A stretch of 64,000 nt of DNA. It comes from Arthrobotrys musiformis. Taxonomy: Eukaryota > Ascomycota > Orbiliomycetes > Orbiliales > Orbiliaceae. The translations under genes and the position numbers were made by a program. The stretch spans positions 5,022,001 through 5,086,000 of the forward strand of contig JAVHJL010000001.1 of NCBI GenBank assembly GCA_036971715.1, written 5' to 3'. A model generated the notes under the pieces. The model ran no database searches, was not told where the DNA came from, and worked only from the letters and a program-made list of their open reading frames with translations. This document shows, piece after piece, positions 56,733-64,000 of the stretch; positions within the stretch are counted from its first letter, which is position 1; every line of letters begins with the position of its first letter.

Positions 56733-58519
56733 GTTGAATAGCAATAGAAAAAAAGACAAAAATGGAAGGTAGTACCGGTTATACTAGTGAAGGTTTTCGG
56801 GGCAGGTTTCTTGGTGACTCAATAGTATACTTCCCAACTCTAAACCGATGTATATTTTTCCATTTGATGACCTACACTCTTCCTCAATTTATATTCTCAC
56901 AAGATGATAATTCTATACGTATACGAGCCGTCAAATTTTATCTTTAACACGACAAGCTAGAAGAAAAGCTTGTTTTTATCAGCAATTTGGCATACGATAT
57001 TTTGCCACAAGGTTGCTCGAGATTCGAAGGCAGATAAACTGCCGAGTTGGTGACGACTCCGATCGACAGTACACTCAACGAACAGCCACGAGATATTCGC
57101 TAAGGCATGCTTCACTCGTGGGCCCTGATTCGTGGTGTATCGGTGAGGGAGGCTTGACACATATGTGAAATACCGTCACTCTGTGCATATTGATACGAGG
57201 GTGCGAAAAGAGGAACAAAGCTTTGCACAGCGTCCAAAAAGGAGAGAGCGTTTTTCGACGGCAATTGCGCAAACGTTTTCGAAATTTCAGCCGGTTGTTG
57301 AAACGCGTCAGCCCTTTCCAGTCTTGCGTGCGCATGTATGGGCTTGGTAATGTGATGCCGAAACTTCCATCTGTTCAATTTTCGAATAGCGTAGTTATCG
57401 CCAATATATTCGGTCGGTATTGATATCGAAGTAAATCAAAGTCGCGAAATTCGAAGTCGAAGATGTTATATTTTGCAAAGTATCAAGTTGCGAAAAATGA
57501 AAAATGATGATGTGTTTCGCTGAGGTACCGTCGGTTTAAATCCTTTTACCCCCCTTTTGGAGTCCTCACATCAATCTCCTCTTTCAGAAATCTTTGGATT
57601 CTGATTCGCGCGGGCCTCCAAATGCCTGATCACATCATCGACAGTCAATTCTGTGCAACAATGGCGTCATTCCACAGACTTCCTAAAACAATTATCCAAC
57701 AAATCCAACACTGTGGTTGTGTTTTGTGTGGTTGCGCCAAAGCCATGATTGTGTTGGGAGCACAGACCGGGTTCCTACCACACTATATATATTATGGTCT
57801 CGGCCGGCGCCCTGACATTTAATTTTTCTGATGGCCACAACGCCCTTCTCTATCGTCTCTATACACGTAAAAATCAAATGCCCTAGCGAACCTCTTACTG
57901 CCTGGATGAAGTAATAGTATACGTATACTAAGACGTTCGATATTATGTAGACAGCTGTCGACAGGCCTGCAGGCTCAAACCCAATAATGATACATGCCCA
58001 AACTCACACCGTTTATGTCGACTGGCAATCTCTAACAAATTTCTAATCCTATCATATTATTTACTACGGCCACGTTCAGCATGAGATAGTATTTGTGGAG
58101 AATAGCTGTTGTATATGTTCCCATCGCTCTTGGCACGCCCAATATGTATCAACAACTCGAGCTCGACGTTCTGCAAGTGAAATATTGACAAACTAGCAAT
58201 AACAAGGCAGGGCTAATCTAGTAATATAAAGGTGATCATATGATTTCGAAGCAAAATTAAATCGGTCGTGTGAGCACTCGAATAGTCGTTTATAAATTCG
58301 CCTCCGCATGTGTACCGGACTCATGCTCGTAACGCTTAGCAACTAAATCTCCCCGAATCTCTCCCGGTTTTCAAGAGAGAACCAAATTCGCAAACGCGAT
58401 AAATAAGTCTCAGGAGCTTGCTATCACCAAGAGCCAATATCAGGCGACCAAGAAACTACGGGAGACGCTCGACTCGAAATCTCCCGGTGTCAAGTCAACG
58501 AAACTAAACAACAGACATA
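56733..58519. other. Intergenic
   Basis: 1.8 kb between the divergent tubby-like and BTB genes. Short open frames only; no gene supported. Confidence 0.5.
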
Positions 58520-59253
58520 ATGAGGCCTGGATATTCATTTCAAGAGTAAGAAGGCTGAAAATACAACACGCAGTTGCATATTTACGTGGCGCATTTACTA
58601 AAGATCACAATGGTGAACTTTCTAGGTCGCCGCGCTATACCGAGTGTCTTCCGGATGTCACTCTAGTCGTAGGATTTGGCCCAACCACCGTTAAAGTGCA
58701 CAAATCCCTGCTTCAATCTCATTCAGAATTCTTCAACTCTATCTTTTCCGAGAGAGGCGGGCCGAGAGAGACACGTCCAGGGGAAATTAGCATAGTTGAG
58801 GTTCATTGGCTTGGTATGGAAGCAGCCCTGGACTGGATGTACACAGGCGTACTTTGGGAGCCCAAGGACTGGGCGTTGATCGATAGGGATGATGCCAAAA
58901 AGTTTGTTGCGATTTTCGTCGTCATCAACTTCTGCCAACTGTGGGGACTCAAAAATGCTTATGAGAAGTTCTTTGAAAGGCGTTTCAGCAGTCTCACAAG
59001 AGCTCCGTTGACACCTTATGAAAAAGGTGGCCGTTGGGTGGGCTTTGTTATCCATGAATTTTATAGAGTTGGTGGGGCCGTCGAGAAGTATGAACTTGCG
59101 TGGCTGATCAACAATCTTAGGGATTTCAATACTGGATCTCAAGATCCGCAGGGTGACGGCTATCTCGGGTTCCGAAGGTTTGTAGACGGCATTGACGACC
59201 CCGATACAAGATTTTTGCATGATTTGTGCAGAGCTTATGGGGCTTGCTTTTGA
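58520..59253 (+). CDS. BTB/POZ-domain protein
   Basis: Exon 1 58520-58545 (MRPGYSFQE) and exon 2 58626-59253, with an 80-bp intron (GTAAGA donor, TTTCTAG acceptor) and closing phase, 217 residues. The BTB fold begins ECLPDVTLVVGFGPTTVKVH, then KSLLQSHSEFFNSIFSE, and LDWMYTGVLW is the usual late helix. The exon 2 frame is open without ATG for about 90 codons upstream of the acceptor, so the tiny first exon is inferred; a different 5' end is possible. The C-terminal half is helical with no known domain. Confidence 0.7.
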
Positions 59254-60308
59254 CAAGAATTGGCTTTGCTTCGGCGTAGGTGTATGCAATTAATAGTAAT
59301 ATAGACATCCTTTGGCTTGACACCTGGGCTCCTTACCATCGGCACTTGATCCGGTTAAACGCACTGCGTGAAAGTAGCTGCGGCCATATATATTAATTCT
59401 CCGAAAACCCCTAAGCTTAAGCCTGTAGTCGTAGAGTTTGGAAGTCTCAGCCCAACTATTGTTCTACAGTTAGTTATCTCGTACCTCATGATCAGTTTGG
59501 GGTGTATCTCTTCCCGAGCCTCCATAGGAATCGTATTATTTCCGTCGATAAGGGTCCGCGGCAGTAGACCCTTCGGCCAGCTCTGGTTTACGAGACAAAG
59601 TAGACTCTTCGTCGTTAGCTATAGCTGGCTCCAGTTTACAAGACAGGCTTTTATGATCGATCAATTAGTATTGAGTTGTCGGTTCTCGATGGATTAACGA
59701 GTCGTTAGGGTATAGAAATATCAGGCAACATTAGAGAGGACTCGAGGTGTTGGACCGTTCGGCTTGGCTAATTCTGGTCTCGCGGTGGCTAATTCCGCGG
59801 ATCCGGTGTACAAGATTTGCTGGGCTCAGGCACCCGTGTGTACAAGCCACGTCCTGCATAGTTATAAGAACCACACAATTTCCACCTAGCCGTATGTCTA
59901 TAGCATTGTATATTGAGAGTAGTAATTCAGGATGATTCTAAAAAGGGACGAAAGCTCGCCAAGGCACTAGAGTTTGTATCGTAAACCAGAGCTGGCTGAA
60001 GGAGTAGGACTACCGAGGCCCTACATTTCAAGGCTATAAATTTTCAATCACCCCTCTAAATCAGAGATTTTTTTTGGTTTTACTACCTTCTCCGGGAACG
60101 TTACGGGGCTACTACCTTCTAAAGTACCGGACAACATTTCGCTAGTTAGGTTGAATCTTAAACTTACATCGATTGCTACTTCCCCAAGCCTTCCTCTAGG
60201 TAACCATACTCGTCCCTCTTCGCTACCCGCTATAGGAGCTGACTACAACCAAGTCTAGCATAGACCACCAAAGCCTTCCAATAAAGCCCAGAAGCCCCAG
60301 ATCGCATC
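59254..60308. other. Intergenic with inverted repeat
   Basis: One kb between two BTB genes. It holds 17-bp perfect inverted repeats at 59577-59593 and 59979-59995, 419 bp end to end, and a direct repeat CTACTACCTTCT near 60079 and 60109. No gene supported. Confidence 0.5.
59577..59995. mobile_element. Possible small transposon relic (MITE-like)
   Basis: CCAGCTCTGGTTTACGA at 59577-59593 is repeated in exact inverted form at 59979-59995. A diverged direct copy of the left arm (AGCTGGCTCCAGTTTACAAG) lies at about 59623-59642. There is no coding capacity between the arms. Target-site duplication not established. Confidence 0.4.
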
Positions 60309-61377
60309 ATGGAGGAGCTTCTAGAATCCGGGAACTACTCCGACTTCACTATCATATGTGGTTCGAAAGAGTGGAAAGTTCACAGAGCCATCATCTGCCC
60401 CCAGTCCGAGTATTTTAAGACCCTCTGCGAAAGCAAATTTAAGGTTAGGCCCTCCTTCTTTTCAATTATTATTATCGAAGTCGAGTCAATCTCACAAAAT
60501 TTAAAATTGGGTTGAGTAGGAGAGGGAGGATGGCGAACTTGACCTATCGGCTGAACCACCTTTCGATGTCGAATGCATGCTGAAGTTCCTGTACACTGGA
60601 ACCTACCCAGCCATCAACATCAAAGACCAGCTAACAGTCGCTGGGCTCGATGGAATGGTTTCAGCGCTGAGTGCGTCCTCGATATCCAAAAATGAAAACG
60701 GAGAAGACGACAACCATCACGAAGAAGTTACCCACCAGGAACTGTCTGACACAACAATCCATACACCAGCAGACCCAGCTATTCTTCAACAACGACATCA
60801 TATCGCCATGTACGCCGTTGGCGATCAATACATCATCGACAACCTCAAAGCCCATGCAGCCAAGAACTTCATAGGTGGTCTAGTGAACAAATGGACTGAG
60901 GATCATTGGTGTCTCTTGGATGACATCGACCGGAAAACTGTCGCATCGGACCATGCCCTCCGTGCTCCCATACTGGAATTATGGCTCAACGACGGCATCG
61001 AGCTTTTCAGGCTCGAGGGTTTCCGCGAAAATATGACCCGTTTCCCAACTATGGAACTCGAGTTCCTCCGAGAGTATTCAATCAACATAACTTCCAAAAT
61101 TGTGGTACTTCAGGCCGAACTAGGGACCGAAAAGAAAGGAAATGCCGCAAAATCTTTGGAACTAAAGGGGTTCCAGAGTAGAACAGAAAGTTTGATAGAT
61201 TTCACCAGGTCACTGGGTCCTTCGCACAACAAATGGCTGGTATGTCGCCACTGCGAGGAGCCTTTTGGTGGTCGCCTCGAAAAAGACCACGAAGGCGACG
61301 GTTCTATCTGCTATTTACTCCGATGCAGGGCTTGCTCGACGAAGCATCAACTACCTGGGGCTAGATTCAAGATCTGA
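60309..61377 (+). CDS. BTB/POZ protein with C-terminal zinc-ribbon-like motif
   Basis: Exons 60309-60443 and 60520-61377 (76-bp intron, GTTAGG donor, GAGTAG acceptor), 330 residues. The BTB fold starts MEELLESGNYSDFTIICGSK and continues HRAIICPQSEYFKTLCE, with CMLKFLYTGTYP as the late helix. An acidic His/Glu-rich insert follows (ENGEDDNHHEEVTHQE), then a helical region (AMYAVGDQYIIDNLKAHA). The C-terminal ~45 residues hold two CxxC pairs (CRHCEEPFGG ... CRACSTKH) about 27 residues apart, suggesting a zinc ribbon. The zinc site is inferred from Cys spacing. This is the best-supported of the four BTB genes. Confidence 0.82.
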
Positions 61378-61717
61378 GTACGACCGATTCAAAGCAGCAG
61401 CCGCCTAAACACGTGGGAATGGAGAACATAGTGTCTATCCTAATCTCAGGATATCGCGCATTCCCATCCCTATATCCAGGCCTAAATTTGGTACTGGAAG
61501 CGTCCCCATATCAAGCATAGCACTACTTTCTCCAATATCATTTTTTTCTCGTCCTGGTCACCTAGGGGCGCATCGTCAGGTAGTTTGATACTTTTGTCAA
61601 CTTATCGTAATTATAGGGACTGGGCTTGCCCCCAGGCTCTATATGGGTCGTGATTGTTGAGGCGGAACGAGTCTTGCATAGGTGCATTGTAGGGGAACGT
61701 AACGACAAATTATATTG

Positions 61718-62053
61718 ATGCATGATGGCTACAGTGATTTAGAGCGGCAACAACTAATAGACATCATCGAATACAAATTGCGAATTCTTGATTACCATTT
61801 AATGGGCCGGAAGGTTCTAGGTACGGAAGACCTTCTAGTACATACAAGATGGAACTATCTATATTCTAAGACTTTTCCGATCTTTAAACGTGCGTTCAAA
61901 CACCAGAGTTACTTTGAAAGAACAATAGGGTCACGGGAGACGCTAGGAAAGGGGTCATATGAAAAATGCAAAAGAAAATTGACCAAAAAGATAAACAAAA
62001 GGATTACAATTTATTGTGCCAGAGAACAGAATAGCAGTCTGAAGCCGATGTAA
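61718..62053 (+). CDS. Hypothetical Lys/Arg-rich small protein
   Basis: Open frame of 111 residues starting MHDGYSDLERQQLIDIIEYK. Helical at the start and very basic towards the end (KCKRKLTKKINKRI). No recognised motif. It ends almost stop-to-stop with the convergent MPCK gene A (62055). It may be chance; no splice evidence or homology supports it. Confidence 0.3.
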   Translation: MHDGYSDLERQQLIDIIEYKLRILDYHLMGRKVLGTEDLLVHTRWNYLYSKTFPIFKRAFKHQSYFERTIGSRETLGKGSYEKCKRKLTKKINKRITIYCAREQNSSLKPM

Positions 62054-62054
62054 C

Positions 62055-62258
62055 TTAACCCCGAGCCTCGTTTCTCGCCTGTAGGGCATTCTGGCGGGAT
62101 AGTTCTGCAAAAGCCAGGCGTGGGTGCGCGCGGTGTAATGGTCGTCGTTCGCTCGCTTCCCGAAGAACCCTTTTCCTTCGCATCAAAAAATCCCATATCG
62201 AGGACGGCGTGTCATCTTCGACGGTTTCTGAAGGTGGTAAACTTGATTTGCATGGCAT
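62055..62258 (-). CDS. MPCK-family small protein A
   Basis: Sixty-seven residues starting MPCKSSLPPSETVEDDTPSS, then helix IWDFLMRRKRVLRE and an Arg/Ala-rich tail (ELSRQNALQARNEARG). It aligns with B and C from the start through the Trp helix (MPCK-x(8-10)-[DE]-[DE]-TP-x2-IWD-[FW]-L-[ML]-R) but lacks their later strand. The frame is open upstream to another ATG (62321), but the MPCK start is shared by the family and is preferred. First of four units in the same orientation. Confidence 0.55.
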   Translation of the reverse strand: MPCKSSLPPSETVEDDTPSSIWDFLMRRKRVLREASERRPLHRAHPRLAFAELSRQNALQARNEARG

Positions 62259-62388
62259 TTTAGAGTGGTAGCAGCCGACTGGCTTGGCAAGATGGGTGAT
62301 TAATAAGTGGCGTTTCCGCAAGTCTTTCGATTTCGAGGAAACGCAAAAAGGAGGGTCGAGAAATGATAAAAGGTAAAAGAAATATGAA

Positions 62389-62586
62389 TTATCGCAGGCT
62401 CCAAAGAATCATTCGATGCTGATAGGATCTTCTTTCCCTGATCTTGAACTCGAGTGCAAATTCTGTCTGATACGGTCCACAAGCGTTGCGGACTGCTCGT
62501 CGGTTTCGCATCAACCAATCCCAAATTTCGCGCGGGGTTTCGTCTGTTGCAACTTCCGGGGGGAAAAGCGTTGCTTTACAGGGCAT
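62389..62586 (-). CDS. MPCK-family small protein B
   Basis: Sixty-five residues starting MPCKATLFPPEVATDETPRE, then IWDWLMRNRRAVRN. It matches C at most positions through the Trp helix (TDETPREIWDWLM against RDETPREIWDWLL). The later part (TEFALEFKIRERRS) may correspond to the GYxxR strand of C and E. Basic, no signal peptide, no membrane segment. Function unknown. Confidence 0.6.
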   Translation of the reverse strand: MPCKATLFPPEVATDETPREIWDWLMRNRRAVRNACGPYQTEFALEFKIRERRSYQHRMILWSLR

Positions 62587-62611
62587 CTGGTGACTCCCTT
62601 CTCAAAGGCAA

Positions 62612-62629
62612 AGCCGGCCAATGCAGTTT
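62612..62629 (+). repeat. 18-bp exact repeat, copy 2
   Basis: AGCCGGCCAATGCAGTTT, identical to 49784-49801; it runs straight into the T-tract. Confidence 0.7.
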
Positions 62630-62651
62630 TTTTTTTTTTTTTTTTTTTTTT
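62627..62651. repeat. Poly(T) tract, 25 nt (A-tract on the MPCK coding strand)
   Basis: Uninterrupted run of 25 T on the plus strand. On the minus strand it is an A-tract lying six bases downstream of the stop codon of MPCK C. Confidence 0.9.
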
Positions 62652-62656
62652 CTTTC

Positions 62657-62941
62657 TCAAGGGACGGAAGGGTTCTCGGGCGTTTTTTGCTGTGAAATTC
62701 GCCTTCTTTCGAGCTCGATCCTTGCTTCTTCCAGTTCTTCTTGCTCGTCTTCCCACCGGTTCATGCGTGTTTCGTAACCGATGCTCTCGATTACACCAGC
62801 GCCCCACGAATTGAATGACTGCGGGCTCAATTCGCTTTCGTCGCGAATCTCCTTTCGTTTACGCAATAACCAGTCCCAGATTTCCCGTGGAGTTTCGTCT
62901 CTGGCTATTTCAGCAGGCGGAATGGTTGCTTTGCAAGGCAT
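62657..62941 (-). CDS. MPCK-family small protein C
   Basis: Ninety-four residues from the MPCK start, the most complete tandem member: MPCKATIPPAEIARDETPRE, helix IWDWLLRKRKEIRDE, strand SIGYETRMNRW and a C-terminal Glu/Arg helix (DEQEELEEARIELERRRI). An in-frame ATG lies 13 codons upstream (MLPRFLKPSKPPA), but the family start is preferred. A 25-nt A-tract follows the stop almost directly on the coding strand, as in a processed copy or simply a slippery run. No known domain. Confidence 0.6.
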   Translation of the reverse strand: MPCKATIPPAEIARDETPREIWDWLLRKRKEIRDESELSPQSFNSWGAGVIESIGYETRMNRWEDEQEELEEARIELERRRISQQKTPENPSVP

Positions 62942-63328
62942 CGCAGGCGGTTTTGAAGGTTTAAGGAAGCGGGGTAGCATCTTCTAGCAGGAAGGTTTCG
63001 CATGGGGGCTCTCGAAAGGGGAAAACGCGTTGTTTAGTCCGTTGGCCCCTCGGACCTTTTGAACGGGGCACACAAAAGAATGAAGGGCCATGTTGAGAGG
63101 AGTCGGTCGCACTGAGTCTGACGCTCTGTGGTACCTACGGACACTGCAGTGGCTGGGTGTCTGCACAAGTATCCGAAGGAAGATACGTCCAGGGAGCGGC
63201 TTCGACGGCAGACTGCACTGATGATATCCCGTAGTGACGTCGGCAAGCTATAGACGATGGCCACCAGATAAGTACCCCCGGCTGCGAGGAGTCCGAAGCT
63301 TCGAGATATATCGATAAAGAACAAGGCT

Positions 63329-63350
63329 AAAAAAAAAAAAAAAAAAAAAA
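63329..63350. repeat. Poly(A) tract, 22 nt
   Basis: Uninterrupted run of 22 A between MPCK units C and D. Confidence 0.9.
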
Positions 63351-63403
63351 GCTTAAACTTCAACAAAGGAGAGATTCAAATATTCCGCCTGCTGCGGACC
63401 CCT

Positions 63404-63634
63404 TCAATACCTTCCATATATTGCCAGCCATCTCCTGAAGAGTGTGACCTCAACGTGATAGCTTATCTCCGGGTCAAATGCAGACGATGTTCCACGATCA
63501 CGACTGCGCCGGAATTGTCTAAGTAGATTCCAAACAGTCCTCGGTGTTTGTGGTTGAACAAACTTGAGAGGCAAGATAGTCGGTTTACAGTGCGGTTCTT
63601 GGGGCTGAGTCCAGCTCTGGAACTTGCCGGCCGG
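63404..63634 (-). pseudogene. MPCK-family unit D, start lost or unresolved
   Basis: Open frame of 76 residues with no ATG. It contains CKPTILPLKFVQPQTPRTVW then NLLRQFRRSRDRG, aligning with MPCK B and C from the Cys-Lys pair through the Trp helix; ISYHVEVTLFRRW may match the later strand. The Met-Pro before the Cys is replaced by Pro-His. Either a decayed copy or the second exon of a gene whose first exon I cannot place. Confidence 0.45.
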
Positions 63635-63891
63635 TTAAGCCTTTGAGTTTTTGTTGTCCGCAACAGGACCCTGAACTTCGACTCGAATGGGAGCCAATTG
63701 GCTTCTTTCCAACTCGTTCACATAGACGGTGTCTTGCAAGATTTTTCTGTTTCCGTCCACGCCAAGTTTCTTTCTAATATCGGGGCGGTGGCCGACGAGG
63801 CCAATATAGCAGCGACATCTCTTAAACGGCCCTGTGAATCCCCTTAACTTGACATCCTTTTCTTTCTTCTGGCGATTTGCATTACTTTCTT

Positions 63892-63940
<49 letters not shown>

Positions 63941-64000
63941 AGGGTTCTAGTCGCAATTGAGGGCACATTCCTCTACAATCCGCAGGTAAAACCAGGATAT
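63635..64000. other. Intergenic to window end
   Basis: No supported gene. Contains the longest homopolymer of the window (63895-63935). Confidence 0.55.
63895..63935. repeat. Poly(T) tract, 41 nt
   Basis: Uninterrupted run of 41 T, the longest homopolymer in the window. Confidence 0.9.

Noticed and set aside
1..64000. CRISPR arrays, prokaryotic operons or riboswitches
   Set aside because: No regularly spaced repeats or bacterial gene organisation; introns and gene families are fungal.

Overview
This window is nuclear DNA of a filamentous ascomycete (Pezizomycotina; Leotiomycetes would fit, but I cannot prove it). Genes are split by short introns with GTAAGT/GTATGT-type donors and YAG acceptors. 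The families are fungal: a Zn2Cys6 regulator, NmrA-like reductase, secreted phospholipase B, a GH1 glycosidase with a signal peptide, PNP/NACHT/WD40 NLR-like proteins, DUF7708 and BTB proteins. There is no operon structure. I rebuilt exon structures by hand; in each multi-exon model the reading phase closes exactly, but none was tested against RNA.

Layout. 0-16.8 kb: a partial coiled-coil protein (-), a DUF7708 protein (+), a GH1 beta-glucosidase (-), a cytochrome b5-domain protein (-), a small unknown (-), the oligosaccharyltransferase subunit Swp1/ribophorin II (+), a translin/TRAX protein (-) and an unusual PNP-coiled coil-ricin B lectin protein (+). 18-31 kb: a Thr-rich secreted protein (+), a signal-anchored Cys/Ser protein (+), a small unknown (+), two BTB proteins (- and +) and a two-helix membrane protein (-), separated by long AT-rich gaps. 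31-46 kb: a 1705-residue PNP-NACHT-WD40 NLR (-), a Zn2Cys6 regulator (-), a six-exon NmrA-like protein (-), a Cys-rich protein with a GPI-type tail (+) and a phospholipase B (-). 46-50 kb is gene-poor, with A-tracts and relic repeats. 50-53.6 kb carries a multi-exon membrane protein gene (-) that looks broken. 54-64 kb holds a probable tubby/LURP-like protein (-), two more BTB genes (+) and a family of tiny minus-strand genes starting Met-Pro-Cys-Lys, four of them in tandem at 62.0-63.7 kb.

Most of the core genes work in ordinary cell biology: N-glycosylation, RNA/DNA handling by translin, glycoside and phospholipid hydrolysis. The accessory genes share a theme. Three genes are related to fungal NLR-like recognition systems (DUF7708; PNP-coiled coil-lectin; PNP-NACHT-WD40), four encode BTB proteins, and one large membrane protein gene is decaying. 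The two observations I would follow first are the PNP-coiled coil-lectin fusion at 14.4-16.8 kb and the MPCK mini-gene family at 54-64 kb.
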